DNA of 32,669 nt from Novosphingobium sp. (GTDB lineage Bacteria > Pseudomonadota > Alphaproteobacteria > Sphingomonadales > Sphingomonadaceae), in assembly GCF_027486195.1 (NCBI RefSeq), contig NZ_JAIXPP010000113.1, positions 1-32,669 of the forward strand, in the 5' to 3' direction. How positions within the stretch are numbered: position 1 is the stretch's first letter; the number at the start of each line of letters is the position of its first letter. Under the pieces are notes generated by a model that saw only the letters and a list, made by a program, of their open reading frames with translations, made no database searches and was not told the origin of the DNA. The position numbers were made by a program, and so were the translations under genes. Positions 8,389 through 16,903 of the stretch are shown piece by piece.

Positions 8389-9686
8389 AGCAATACGTCT
8401 ACCGCGTGGATCGCCAACCCGACAAGTCCGCCGACCAACGTGCCGTTGATGCGGATGAACTGGAGGTCCCGGCCGACCGCGCCCTCGATGCGATCGGTCA
8501 CGGTTCGTGCATCCCAGCGGCGCACGGTTTCGGAAACCAGCCGGACAATCTCGCCGCCATAGCGCGTGGCGACGCCGACCAAGGTTCTTCGCGCAAAGCG
8601 GTTGACGAGGATCTGCAGGCGCGTGTCATGCTGCAAGGCGCGGCCCAGCTCGGCCAGCGAGGCACCGATGCGGTCACCCCCATCTGCCGCCCCGCTGCCG
8701 CCAGAGCGGACTGCGCGCAGCAGCTGAGCTCGCCCGCGCTCCCACAGGCCATCGAGCCATGCCGCGAACGCCGGGTTGGCCAGGACATCCCGTTTCATAG
8801 CTTCGACCCGCGCGTGCATGGCAGGATCGTTCACCAGAGCTTCTGCCAGCGCATGCAGGCTCTCCTCGATCTTCAATCGCAGCGGATGATCCTCGATCAC
8901 CACGGTCTCGGCGAGAAGCTTGTAGAGACCGTCGAGAATGCCGTTGGCCAGACGCTCGTCAAGACCCGTCCAGCGCATCACCGTATTCGCCTTGTCGTGG
9001 ATCATGCGGCGCACGAGATCCTCGTTGGCTTCCAGAGCTTCGGCTGACCGGCGGATCAGGGCTTCGATCAAGGGCATGTGGCGGCCTTCCGCGATCATGG
9101 CGGAAAGCAGGTTGCCCAGCAGCGGCGCAAGCGCGAGCCGCTCGATTCGGCTGCGCAGCGCGGCCTTGGCCATCCCGCCAAGCTTTTCCTGATCGAGCGA
9201 TTCCAGCACATCGGCAATGAGGCTTGCCGCACCCGCCCCAAGCCGGCCTTCGCCGGGACGCGGGTTGGCGAGATACTGGCCGGCGGCGCTGGCCGCATTC
9301 AGGCCACGCAGCCGGCGCGCGACAACCGGCGGAGTGAGGAAGTTTGCCCGGAGAAAGGCCGCCATCGAATCGGCAATGCGATCCTTGTTCTCCGGGATGA
9401 TCGCGGTGTGCGGAATGGGCAGTCCAAGCGGATGGCGGAACAGCGCGGTAACCGCGAACCAGTCCGCGAGGCCGCCAACCATGGCCGCCTCGGCAAAGGC
9501 GCGCAGGAACCCCCAGCCGGCATAGTTTGCCTCAAGCTGCCTTGCAGCAAGGAACAGCGCGGCCATCAGCAGAAGCAGCGCTGTCGCGAAAAGCCGCATG
9601 CGGCGCGCAGGATCAGCCATCGGACGCATGTGAGCCGATAGTTCTGGCGCAGAGCTGGCGGAAGGTCCTCCTGGCGTCGCGATCAC
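8385..9686 (-). CDS. DUF445 family membrane protein (YjiN-like)
   Basis: 433 residues from GTG 9686. The family has no established biochemical function. An N-terminal transmembrane segment (FATALLLLMAALFLAA) is followed by AEAAMVGGLADWFAVTALFRHPLGLPIPHT, the family signature; G-L-A-D-W-F-A-V-x-A-L-F-R-x-P-L-G-L-P is strongly conserved in DUF445. The long middle region is alpha-helical, and a second hydrophobic stretch closes the protein (NGTLVGGLVGLAIHAVDVLL). Its GTG start overlaps the RND pump stop by 4 bases (GTGA), and its stop overlaps the GNAT start (ATGA). The ribosome binding site is poor; ATG 9629 and ATG 9620 are alternative starts that would give more usual N-termini. The context suggests an accessory role in the envelope or in efflux, but this is inference. 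Confidence 0.9.
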   Translation of the reverse strand: MIATPGGPSASSAPELSAHMRPMADPARRMRLFATALLLLMAALFLAARQLEANYAGWGFLRAFAEAAMVGGLADWFAVTALFRHPLGLPIPHTAIIPENKDRIADSMAAFLRANFLTPPVVARRLRGLNAASAAGQYLANPRPGEGRLGAGAASLIADVLESLDQEKLGGMAKAALRSRIERLALAPLLGNLLSAMIAEGRHMPLIEALIRRSAEALEANEDLVRRMIHDKANTVMRWTGLDERLANGILDGLYKLLAETVVIEDHPLRLKIEESLHALAEALVNDPAMHARVEAMKRDVLANPAFAAWLDGLWERGRAQLLRAVRSGGSGAADGGDRIGASLAELGRALQHDTRLQILVNRFARRTLVGVATRYGGEIVRLVSETVRRWDARTVTDRIEGAVGRDLQFIRINGTLVGGLVGLAIHAVDVLL

Positions 9687-12600
9687 TCCGCCGGGAAGGC
9701 CTCGCCTACAGCGTGCTGGTGCTGATCACGCGCAGCTTCACGCGGATCGTAAGAGAGCACCCTGCGTCCGATCCACGGACCGACCCGCTTCTCGAGGCCG
9801 TCAGCAAGGCTGAACCCTGCCGGAACAAGCAGCAGCGTAAGCAGCGTCGAGAGCGCAAGGCCGCCGATCACGACAATGCCCATCGGTGCACGCCAGCCCG
9901 CGTCGCCACCGAGCGAAACCGCCGTTGGCACCATGCCCGCAATCATCGCCACGGTGGTCATCACGATCGGCTGGGCGCGCTTGTGCCCGGCTTCGATAAT
10001 CGCATCGAGCTTGGGAGTACCCTTGGTCATTTCCTCGATCGCGAAGTCGATGAGCAGGATCGAGTTCTTCGCAACAATCCCGAACAGCATGAGGACACCG
10101 ATGAACACAGGCAGCGAGAGCGCCTGACCCGTCGCCAGCAGCAGCAGTAGTCCGCCCAGCGGCGCGAGGAACAGCGAGCCCATGTTGACGAGCGGCGAGA
10201 TGAAGCGGCGATAGAGCAGCACCAGTACGGAGAAGACCAGCAGCACGCCTGCCGCCAGTGCGACCATGAAGTTGTAGAGCATTTCCTCCTGCCAGCGATC
10301 TTCACCGGCAGGAGCATTCGAGACACCCTGGGGCAGATTCCGCATGATCGGCAGCGCCTTGATCGCGGCATCCGCGGTGCCCTTGACAACGCCCGGCGGC
10401 AAATCCGCCCCGACGAACACGCGGCGGTTCTGATTGTAGCGCTGGATGCTGGTCGGACCCGAACCAAAGCCAATCGTCGCCACGCGCGAAAGCGGGACCG
10501 ATCCGCCGGAGATGGTCGGAACCGGGAGATTTTCCAGCGTGGACAGATCGCGACGCGACGCGACAGGCAGCTTTACCCGGATCGGCACCTGGCGATCCGA
10601 AAGTGAAAACTTCGCGCTGTTCTGGTCGATCTCACCCTGTGTCGCGATGCGGATGACCTGGCTCAGTTGCTGGGTCGTCACGCCAAGCGAAGCGGCCAGA
10701 TCGAGGTGCGGCGTGATCACGATTTCCGGGCGGCGCAAATCGGCGCTGATGCGCGGCGCCACGACTTCCTTGAGTTGACTCATCTGTTCGACAAGTGTCT
10801 GCGCCGTCTTCTGCAGGAGATCGGGATCGGAACCGGACAACATGACGCTGATTGCGCGCCCGGAACCGCCGCCGGGACCGCCACCGTTCTGGTTCATGAA
10901 GCTGACGCGCGCATCTGCGACCTTCTGAAGCCGCGGCGTGAGAGCGCGTTCGAACTCGATGCTGGACCGCTTGCGATCACGCTTCAGTTCCAGGAACACG
11001 CGGCCATTGCCTTCGTTGATGCGCTCGAGCGCAACATCGATCTCAGGTTCGTCTTTCACGAGCGCCAGCACTTCGTCGACCTTGCGTTCGGTCTGCTCGA
11101 TCGTGGTTCCCGGCACCATCTCGATCGTGATGCGGCTGAAATCGCCATCGGTCTCCGGGAAGAACTGCGACGGGATGGCCATGAACAGCACCACGGTGAA
11201 GGCCAAGGCGCCCACCGCAACGCCCATCATCCACAAGCGGTGATCGCGCAGCCGCGCGCGGAACCAGCGCCGCGGAAAGCGCTCGCGATAGGCGGTAACG
11301 CTGCGGGTATCGAGCGACCATTCGAGCACACGCATATAGCGCTGCATCCACGGCCCGTTGCCGTGTTCCGCCTGACCGTGGGCCTTGAGGAAGTAGGCCG
11401 CGATCATCGGGGTGATCATTCGGGCGACCAGCAGCGAGAACAGCACCGCGATGACCACGGTAAGGCCGAAGTTCTTGAAGAACTGGCCGGAGACGCCAGG
11501 CATCAGCGCAACCGGCAGGAACACCGCCACGATCGAGAAAGTCGTCGCGACCACCGCGAGGCCGATCTCGTCCGCCGCGTCGATGGCCGCCTGATAGGCG
11601 GACTTGCCCATGCGCATGTGTCGAACGATATTCTCGATCTCCACGATCGCATCGTCCACGAGAACGCCCGCAACAAGGCCGAGCGCAAGTAGCGACATCG
11701 TGTTGAGCGTGAAGCCGATCAGGCTCATCAGCCAGAACGTGGGGATCGACGAGAGCGGGATGGCGATCGCCGAAACGATCGTGGCGCGCCAATCACGCAG
11801 GAAGAAGAACACCACGATTACCGCGAGCACGGCACCTTCGACCATCGCCGACATCGACGACTTGTACTGGTCCTTGGTGTAGCCCACGCTTGAGAACAGC
11901 TGGATGAAGTGGACGCGGCCGCCCTGCTCCTTCTCGATCTTGCCGAGTTCCTTGACCGTGTCATCGAACACGCTGACATCGGATTCGCCGCGCGCGCGGG
12001 CGATGCTGAAGGTCACCACCGGCTTGCCGTTGCTCTTGGCGATGGAGGTGATTTCGCTGAAGCTGTCGCGCACGTCAGCGACGTCGGACAAGCGAACGGT
12101 CCGGCCGTTTGAAATGCCGACTTGTGTGCGGGAGAGTTCGAAAGCGCTCGCCGCATTGCCGAGCACGCGCACGGCCTGACGCGAGCCGGCGACTTCGGCA
12201 CGCCCGCCCGCAGCGTTCAGATTGACCTGACGCAGCGCCGCATTGATCTGCGTGGCGGTGACGCCCTGGGCTTTCATGCGCATCGGATCGAGGGTGACCG
12301 CGATTTCGCGGTTTACCCCGCCGTTGCGCTCGACCTCGGCCATGCCGGGCACCGACAGCAGCCGTTTGCGCACCGTATCGTCGATGAACCACGAAAGCTG
12401 TTCGATGGTCATGTCGTCGGCAGAAACGGCGAAGTATGCGATCGCGTCGGACGAGGTCTGCGCCTTGACCACTTGCGGTTCAAGGATGCCCTCGGGCAGA
12501 TCGCCGCGCACCTGATCGACCGCGTTCTTGACCTCGTTCACCGCAGCATTGATGTCCGTGCCGATGGCGAACTGGACCATCGTCTGGCTGGAGCCTTCGG

Positions 12601-12862
12601 TGGCCGTCGAGCTCAGCGTGTCCACCCCAGCGATCGTCCGCACCGCGGATTCGATCCGCTGGGTGATCTGGTTCTCGATCTCGGTCGGCGCTGCACCCGG
12701 CTGGGAGATGGTGACAATGACCAGCGGAAACTCGATGTCCGGCTGGTCCTGCACCTTCATGCTCATGAAGGCCATAATCCCGGCCAGAGTGAGGCCGAGG
12801 AACAGGACGATCGGCACCACCGGGTTGCGGATGGACCAAGCGGAGATGTTGCGGAAGTTCAT
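9683..12862 (-). CDS. RND-family efflux pump, inner-membrane transporter
   Basis: Proton-driven exporter of the AcrB/MexF (HAE-1) superfamily. 1059 residues, the usual length, beginning [20 protein letters not shown]. Proton-relay residues are present: the Asp pair D403/D404 in TM4 ([14 protein letters not shown]) and K932 in TM10 ([10 protein letters not shown]). Two large periplasmic loops follow TM1 and TM7, as expected from the internal duplication. An unusual Gly-rich patch ([11 protein letters not shown]) occurs in the second loop. The gene lies 15 bases downstream of its adaptor, and its stop overlaps the DUF445 start. No outer-membrane channel gene is in the operon, so the pump presumably uses a TolC-like protein encoded elsewhere. 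The substrate cannot be deduced. Confidence 0.95.
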   Translation of the reverse strand: MNFRNISAWSIRNPVVPIVLFLGLTLAGIMAFMSMKVQDQPDIEFPLVIVTISQPGAAPTEIENQITQRIESAVRTIAGVDTLSSTATEGSSQTMVQFAIGTDINAAVNEVKNAVDQVRGDLPEGILEPQVVKAQTSSDAIAYFAVSADDMTIEQLSWFIDDTVRKRLLSVPGMAEVERNGGVNREIAVTLDPMRMKAQGVTATQINAALRQVNLNAAGGRAEVAGSRQAVRVLGNAASAFELSRTQVGISNGRTVRLSDVADVRDSFSEITSIAKSNGKPVVTFSIARARGESDVSVFDDTVKELGKIEKEQGGRVHFIQLFSSVGYTKDQYKSSMSAMVEGAVLAVIVVFFFLRDWRATIVSAIAIPLSSIPTFWLMSLIGFTLNTMSLLALGLVAGVLVDDAIVEIENIVRHMRMGKSAYQAAIDAADEIGLAVVATTFSIVAVFLPVALMPGVSGQFFKNFGLTVVIAVLFSLLVARMITPMIAAYFLKAHGQAEHGNGPWMQRYMRVLEWSLDTRSVTAYRERFPRRWFRARLRDHRLWMMGVAVGALAFTVVLFMAIPSQFFPETDGDFSRITIEMVPGTTIEQTERKVDEVLALVKDEPEIDVALERINEGNGRVFLELKRDRKRSSIEFERALTPRLQKVADARVSFMNQNGGGPGGGSGRAISVMLSGSDPDLLQKTAQTLVEQMSQLKEVVAPRISADLRRPEIVITPHLDLAASLGVTTQQLSQVIRIATQGEIDQNSAKFSLSDRQVPIRVKLPVASRRDLSTLENLPVPTISGGSVPLSRVATIGFGSGPTSIQRYNQNRRVFVGADLPPGVVKGTADAAIKALPIMRNLPQGVSNAPAGEDRWQEEMLYNFMVALAAGVLLVFSVLVLLYRRFISPLVNMGSLFLAPLGGLLLLLATGQALSLPVFIGVLMLFGIVAKNSILLIDFAIEEMTKGTPKLDAIIEAGHKRAQPIVMTTVAMIAGMVPTAVSLGGDAGWRAPMGIVVIGGLALSTLLTLLLVPAGFSLADGLEKRVGPWIGRRVLSYDPREAARDQHQHAVGEAFPAE

Positions 12863-12877
12863 GGTGGCCGTCCCTGC

Positions 12878-14095
12878 TTACGAGCCGGGGCGGGCAGCGG
12901 GAGCGGTAGCGTTTGCGGTGACGGGGCGCACGACATCGCCGGGGTTGAGGAAGCCGCCCGCACGCAGCACGATCCGCTCATTGCCTGCGAGACCGTCGGT
13001 CACAACAATGCCTTGCGCGGTCACGTCACCGGTCTTCACACTGCGGCGCGAGACCTTGTTGCCCTGATCCACCACGTAGACGAACGGACCTTGCTGGTCT
13101 GACAGGATGGCCGATTCCGGAAGCATCGGTGCCGTCACGGAACCACTGCGAATCTGCGCGCTTGCGAACCCGCCAGGGCGCAAGGCCCGATCATACGCCA
13201 GCGAGATGCGCGCGACCCCTTCGCGCGTCTGTGCATCGATCGTGGGCGAAAGCTGCCAGATCTGGCCGATATACGGTTTGTCGGTGCCAACGGGGGTCAC
13301 TTCGGCCGACTGGCCCACAGCAAGCCGCGCGAGATCGTTTTCGGCGAGCCGCGCCTGCATCTCGAACTGGCCATCCTTGGCAATCCGGAACAGAACGCCG
13401 CTGCCGGGGCTGACAATCTGGCCCGGCTCGACACCACGGGTGAGAACGAGGCCCGCTGCCGGCGCAACGATATTCAGCCGCGCGCTGCTCGCACGAAGCT
13501 GGCCGAGTTCGGCAGATGCGACGCTCACTTGCGCGACCGCCGCATCGCGGGTCGCGGTGAGCCGATCAACATCGGCCTTGGAAATGAAACCGCGCTCGAC
13601 CAGCTTGAGCGCACGGTCGAGATTGGCTTGTGCAATGCGAGCGTTGGCACGCTGGACTTCGATGTTGGCTGCCTGTCCGGCGATCTGCTGCGCCTGCACG
13701 GAACGATCGACCACGGCGAGAACCTGCCCGGCACGCACCCAGTCGCCCGCATCGACCAGCACGCTGATGACGCGTCCACCTTCACCGGCAATCCCCACCG
13801 GCATCTCGCGCCGTGCCGCGATGGCGCCACTGGCCGTGATCGATCCTGTCACATTGGTGCGGCCCGGGGTGATGACGCTGACCGACTGGGCCTGCGAGTT
13901 GCTGGCCGATGCAGCGTCTGTCGGTGCCGGCGACTTGTGCATGAAATACCAGGCGAAGCCGAGCGCAATTGCGATCAGGACCGCAACGATCACAAGGCGG
14001 CGCTGTCCACCGCCCGCTGAACCGAAATCACCATCACCCACTGCTGGGTCAATGGCGGGCTGCAGCCCGGATCTGATTTTCGTTTCATAATTCAT
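12878..14095 (-). CDS. RND efflux periplasmic adaptor (HlyD/MFP family)
   Basis: Membrane fusion protein linking the RND pump to an outer-membrane channel. 405 residues from ATG 14095 (MNYETKIRSG); further in-frame codons upstream exist, but the resulting sequence is unlike the family. One N-terminal transmembrane segment at about residues 34-52 (LVIVAVLIAIALGFAWYF) anchors it. It is followed by a half-lipoyl motif (GRVISVLVDAGDWVRAGQVLAVVD), an Ala/Gln-rich alpha-helical hairpin (NARIAQANLDRALKLVERG), the second half-lipoyl segment (IVAPAAGLVLTRGVEPGQIV), and beta-barrel and membrane-proximal domains. First gene of the operon. A 7-bp inverted repeat 70-100 bases upstream of the start is a candidate control site. 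Confidence 0.94.
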   Translation of the reverse strand: MNYETKIRSGLQPAIDPAVGDGDFGSAGGGQRRLVIVAVLIAIALGFAWYFMHKSPAPTDAASASNSQAQSVSVITPGRTNVTGSITASGAIAARREMPVGIAGEGGRVISVLVDAGDWVRAGQVLAVVDRSVQAQQIAGQAANIEVQRANARIAQANLDRALKLVERGFISKADVDRLTATRDAAVAQVSVASAELGQLRASSARLNIVAPAAGLVLTRGVEPGQIVSPGSGVLFRIAKDGQFEMQARLAENDLARLAVGQSAEVTPVGTDKPYIGQIWQLSPTIDAQTREGVARISLAYDRALRPGGFASAQIRSGSVTAPMLPESAILSDQQGPFVYVVDQGNKVSRRSVKTGDVTAQGIVVTDGLAGNERIVLRAGGFLNPGDVVRPVTANATAPAARPGS

Positions 14096-14164
14096 GTCGT
14101 TCACGTGCCTTAGTCCCGGTCGGGCGCCGAACAGCCGGGGATAGGGGCCGATCCCCATCCTGAC

Positions 14165-14194
14165 GGAAGTGTGTTATCTGACTATATCACTTCC
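14165..14194. promoter_or_regulatory. Inverted repeat upstream of the RND efflux operon
   Basis: GGAAGTG (14165-14171) and CACTTCC (14188-14194) are exact complements separated by 16 bases. It lies 70 bases before the adaptor start, in the region expected to hold the promoter. It may be an operator for an unlinked repressor, since no regulator gene adjoins the operon. A second small hairpin (CCCGC 14193-14197, GCGGG 14202-14206) abuts it. Confidence 0.5.
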
Positions 14195-14353
14195 CGCAAG
14201 CGCGGGTAGCGACGCTGTGCCGCACGCAATCGTAGTCTTAGCGCTGCATCCGACGAGTGACAATTGCGGCTCGACGAAGCGCATGAACAAATGATTCGAG
14301 CGTTGCGACGATGCAACCGCAATCGTGCTTTGAACCCAACCCTTGAGGGCAAT

Positions 14354-14389
14354 CCCAAGCAAAGGACCCAAAGCAGATAGCCCAAAGCA
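14354..14389. repeat. Three near-identical short direct repeats beside the sciP terminator
   Basis: CCCAAGCA (14354-14361), CCCAAAGCA (14367-14375) and CCCAAAGCA (14381-14389) are spaced 13 and 14 bases start to start. They lie in the 363-base gap between the RND adaptor (14095) and sciP (14459). The rest of that gap holds the inverted repeat at 14165-14194 and the sciP terminator; I see no gene in it. Confidence 0.5.
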
Positions 14390-14390
14390 A

Positions 14391-14419
14391 ATGGCCGCCC
14401 CGATGATCGGGACGGCCAT
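14391..14419 (-). terminator. Strong hairpin after sciP, probable terminator
   Basis: ATGGCCGCCCCGAT (14391-14404) and ATCGGGACGGCCAT (14406-14419) pair at 13 of 14 positions around a single central base. Read on the - strand it lies 40 bases beyond the sciP stop and is followed by TTTGCTTT, a moderately T-rich tail. The in-frame - strand ORF starting inside it is probably spurious. Confidence 0.65.
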
Positions 14420-14458
14420 TGCATGAAGCAGAGCGCTTGTCTGACCGATGCCGGCGAA

Positions 14459-14758
14459 TCAGAACTTGAGTTGGCGTTCGTAAAGATCGCGGTAGTGCTG
14501 GATGCGAGTCACGCGCAGGCCCTGCATGCCCGAGCGATCAACCGCGCGTTGCCAGGAAGCGAATTCCTCGAGCGTGAGGCTATAGCGCTCGCACACCTCA
14601 TCGATCGTGAGGAGACCACCATTAACGGCTGCGACGACCTCGGCCTTGCGGCGAACGACCCAACGCGTGGTCGATGGCGGCGGAAGGCTGTCCAGCGTCA
14701 GCGGCTCGCCAAGGGGGCCAATAACTTGCGACGGCTTGATTTTCTGATTCTCAATCAT
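14459..14758 (-). CDS. sciP: CtrA inhibitor SciP (DUF1153)
   Basis: 99 residues, the normal size. SciP is a small helix-turn-helix protein that binds the cell-cycle master regulator CtrA and keeps it from activating transcription; it is known from Caulobacter and restricted to alphaproteobacteria. Matching family features include VIGPLGEPLTLDSLPPP, then RWVVRRKAEVVAAVNGGLL, the helix-turn-helix TIDEVCERYSLTLEEFASWQ, and GLRVTRIQHYR. The start is ATG 14758; the upstream ORF's TGA ends one base before it, so translation may be coupled, because no strong ribosome binding site is visible (only GACGAG). A TTAA-N7-TTCA sequence (14851-14865) resembling a CtrA site lies about 100 bases upstream. A hairpin terminator follows the gene. 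Confidence 0.93.
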   Translation of the reverse strand: MIENQKIKPSQVIGPLGEPLTLDSLPPPSTTRWVVRRKAEVVAAVNGGLLTIDEVCERYSLTLEEFASWQRAVDRSGMQGLRVTRIQHYRDLYERQLKF

Positions 14759-14759
14759 G

Positions 14760-15125
14760 TCAATTCTCGTCTGGTCGACGTTGCGGGGCGACTTCGGGAG
14801 CTGACCCTTCTTTGCCGTTCACGTCATTTCCATTCGCTGAAGAGGCGGGGTTAACAGGCCCTTCAGATTCCATTTCAACGCTCCGGAGCAACACCGCAGC
14901 CGATTCATGGAAACTGAAGCCCTTTCCGCCGTGAGGTCCGGATGCGCCGCTGTCCGAACCTGAGTTGCAAGAGATCACCAATCCTGACCCGGCCCCGGGA
15001 AGCACGCCGCGCGTATCGTGCGCCGCTACGAGCCGCGCGCAGAGCTCGCTCCAACCTAGCGGGCGCAACCCGCGGCCCGAATCGCCCGGTGCCTGTGGCC
15101 ATGAATCGGAAAATCTCATCTCCAT
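14760..15125 (-). CDS. Small protein of unknown function directly upstream of sciP
   Basis: 121 residues if started at ATG 15125 (119 from ATG 15119). I do not recognise a named family. The N-terminal third is the most protein-like ([24 protein letters not shown], predicted helical); a segment [11 protein letters not shown] follows, and the last 40 residues are polar and low in complexity ([15 protein letters not shown]). It resembles small proteins I associate with sphingomonads, but I cannot verify this. The stop is one base before the sciP start. No good ribosome binding site precedes it, and its first half is antisense to an upstream extension of the mnmA frame. Possible roles are a leader that couples sciP translation, or a real conserved protein. 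Existence is moderately likely. Confidence 0.45.
   Translation of the reverse strand: MEMRFSDSWPQAPGDSGRGLRPLGWSELCARLVAAHDTRGVLPGAGSGLVISCNSGSDSGASGPHGGKGFSFHESAAVLLRSVEMESEGPVNPASSANGNDVNGKEGSAPEVAPQRRPDEN
14851..14865. promoter_or_regulatory. CtrA-box-like sequence upstream of sciP
   Basis: TTAA (14851-14854), seven bases, TTCA (14862-14865), against the CtrA consensus TTAA-N7-TTAA: one mismatch. It is about 100 bases upstream of sciP. sciP is a CtrA-regulated gene in Caulobacter, which makes the position sensible, but one such match can arise by chance. Confidence 0.3.
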
Positions 15126-15208
15126 GAGCGGGTCTCTAGCCCACGGTCCAATAAAGGAGGGTAAACTGCCCCTTCACCAAGAGTTAGGTTTTGCGGAGAG
15201 TGCGCCGT

Positions 15209-15228
15209 CCCCGCCAAGGGGCTTTTTT
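15209..15228 (+). terminator. Possible weak terminator or attenuator in the mnmA leader
   Basis: CCCC (15209-15212), loop GCCAA, GGGG (15218-15221), then CTTTTTT (T run 15223-15228). The stem is only 4 bp, so intrinsic termination would be weak. Its position between the strong ribosome binding site at 15154-15161 and ATG 15268 is odd. Confidence 0.25.
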
Positions 15229-15267
15229 GATCTGCCGCTCGCCTCCGAAAGGGCCTATGGGGCCGGA

Positions 15268-16491
15268 ATGCAAAGCAAGTTGGGCACAAACGGAACCCCT
15301 GCAGAGACCGAAAACGAGTCTCCGGCGGCGGCCACGCTTCCGCTGCGCGAGAGCGAGGCCGCAGAACTTTTTTCACTTCCGCAAGGAAATGGGCCGCGGC
15401 GAATCGTCGTTGCCATGTCGGGTGGTGTCGATAGTTCGGTGGTCGCCGGGCTGGCGGCTGCAAGCGGCGCCGAAGTGATCGGCGTGACGCTGCAACTCTA
15501 TGACTATGGCGCTGCGACTGGTCGCAAAGGCGCCTGCTGCGCAGGCGATGATATCCGCGACGCCCGCGCCGTCGCCAACCGGCTCGGCATCGCGCACTAC
15601 GTGTTTGACCATGAGTCGCGTTTTCGCGAGGACGTGGTCGAGCGATTTGCCGACGACTATCTCGCCGGGCGCACCCCGATCCCCTGCATTCGCTGCAACA
15701 TGGGGCCCAAGTTCACCGACCTGCTCACCATGGCGCGCGATCTTGGGGCGGACTGCCTCGCCACGGGGCACTACGTGCGGCGCATCGAGGGCGCGCAAGG
15801 GCCAGAATTGCATCGCGCCATCGATCCTGCACGCGATCAGTCCTACTTCCTCTATGGCACCACCGAGGAACAGCTGGTGTTTCTCCGATTCCCCCTTGGC
15901 GGTCTGCCCAAGTCGGAGGTTCGCGCGATGGCAGCCGCGCTCGGCCTTGGTGTCGCGACCAAGCCCGACAGCCAGGATATCTGCTTCGTTCCGGATGGCG
16001 ACTATGCGGCGATCGTGACGAAGATGCGGCCGCAAGGTTCCGCGCCGGGCGAGATTGTTCATGCCGCGACCGGGGCCGTGCTGGGCACGCATCGCGGCGT
16101 CATCCACTATACAGTAGGCCAGCGGCGCGGTCTCGAGATCGGCGGACAGAGCGAACCGCTCTATGTGACGGCGTTGAACGCACCGGCGCGGCGGGTGATG
16201 GTGGGACCCAAGGCCATGCTGGCCGTCGGCTCGGCGCGGCTGGGTGAAACCAACCGCATCGGCGCGATGCCGCCCGCAGCCGCTTCGATCACCGCCAAGG
16301 TGCGCTCGCTCGCAAAGCCGGTGCCGATTTCGATCGAGGGCGAACTGGGTGAAGGAGCCACTTGCCGTATCCGCTTCCAGCAGCCCGAATTCGGTGTGGC
16401 GCCGGGCCAAGCGGCCGTGCTCTATGACGGTGACCGCGTAATCGGCGGTGGCTGGATCGAAGAAACCTCGCCCTGGGCCGAAAGCGCGTAG
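15268..16491 (+). CDS. mnmA: tRNA-specific 2-thiouridylase MnmA
   Basis: Uses ATP and persulfide sulfur to thiolate U34 in tRNA-Lys, tRNA-Glu and tRNA-Gln. 407 residues from ATG 15268. The PP-loop SGGVDSS is at residues 51-57, the catalytic Cys pair is C143 ([10 protein letters not shown]) and C239 (SQDICFVP), and TGHYVRR and [13 protein letters not shown] are also diagnostic. The [16 protein letters not shown] insert is the form seen in alphaproteobacteria. The start is uncertain: the frame stays open upstream to 14965. A strong AAGGAGGG (15154-15161) is followed 4 bases later by an in-frame CTG (15166), which would add 34 residues; ATG 15268 itself has only GGGG nearby. It is divergent from the sciP region and convergent, with a 7-base gap, with the next small ORF. 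Confidence 0.95.
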   Translation: MQSKLGTNGTPAETENESPAAATLPLRESEAAELFSLPQGNGPRRIVVAMSGGVDSSVVAGLAAASGAEVIGVTLQLYDYGAATGRKGACCAGDDIRDARAVANRLGIAHYVFDHESRFREDVVERFADDYLAGRTPIPCIRCNMGPKFTDLLTMARDLGADCLATGHYVRRIEGAQGPELHRAIDPARDQSYFLYGTTEEQLVFLRFPLGGLPKSEVRAMAAALGLGVATKPDSQDICFVPDGDYAAIVTKMRPQGSAPGEIVHAATGAVLGTHRGVIHYTVGQRRGLEIGGQSEPLYVTALNAPARRVMVGPKAMLAVGSARLGETNRIGAMPPAAASITAKVRSLAKPVPISIEGELGEGATCRIRFQQPEFGVAPGQAAVLYDGDRVIGGGWIEETSPWAESA

Positions 16492-16498
16492 CGCCCTG

Positions 16499-16870
16499 TC
16501 AGTTCCCCCAAGGCTCCATCACGCAGCCCCAGCCCTCGCGATAAGTTGCGGTCTGCCGTGCGATCAGCGGAAACCGCGCGGTGACGCTGCGTGCGGTGGC
16601 ATCCTCGGTCAAGGTGATGAGGTCCATGCCCGGTTCGAAATCCTTGCGGCAATCGCCGAGCGGTCTGCCCCCGACGAAGCGGCAGGAACACGCGACGCGC
16701 GCGCCATAGGCAGCGCCCGTAACGGCGTAGCCATACAGCTGCGGCCACACGAAGGCCCCGCCGCCTGCAAGGAATGCAAGCGCGAGCAGGGCCCAGCGCA
16801 AGCGCCGCCGGCGCGGCTGCGTGGAGGAAGAGACCGGTTTGGGGGAAGCAGCTGGTTTGGCCATTGCCAT
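16499..16870 (-). CDS. Small membrane-anchored protein resembling the N-terminal segment of some serine hydrolases
   Basis: 123 residues from ATG 16870 (ATG 16864 also possible). A basic N-terminus (RRRRLRW) precedes one transmembrane helix (about residues 24-42), so the rest should face the periplasm. The exported part has four cysteines, C61, C63, C74 and C116, with CSCRFVGGR (61-69) and YREGWGC (110-116). This spacing recalls the short region that precedes the beta-lactamase-like domain in some proteobacterial serine hydrolases, where Cys-Ser-x-x-F-V-x-GR and Y-R-x-G-x-GC motifs occur. That resemblance is from memory and unverified. The gene is divergent from a lipoprotein serine hydrolase only 33 bases away that lacks such a region, so the two may form a split pair. 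Function unknown. Confidence 0.75.
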   Translation of the reverse strand: MAMAKPAASPKPVSSSTQPRRRRLRWALLALAFLAGGGAFVWPQLYGYAVTGAAYGARVACSCRFVGGRPLGDCRKDFEPGMDLITLTEDATARSVTARFPLIARQTATYREGWGCVMEPWGN

Positions 16871-16903
16871 GCGGGGTCAATCTGGAGAAAAGCTGGCCAC
16901 CTG

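Noticed and set aside
10667..11692. 341-codon open frame on the + strand
   Set aside because: Antisense to the RND pump gene; His/Arg-rich, no motif, and the RND protein is complete on the other strand.
12122..13102. 326-codon open frame on the + strand
   Set aside because: Antisense to the RND pump and adaptor genes, spanning their boundary; no domain features.
14174..14419. 81-codon open frame on the - strand between sciP and the RND adaptor
   Set aside because: Its ATG lies inside the terminator-like hairpin and no ribosome binding site is present. The N-terminal hydrophobic stretch is encoded by the CCCAAAGCA repeats, so it looks fortuitous.
15373..16410. 345-codon open frame on the - strand
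   Set aside because: Antisense to mnmA, which has both catalytic cysteines and the PP-loop.
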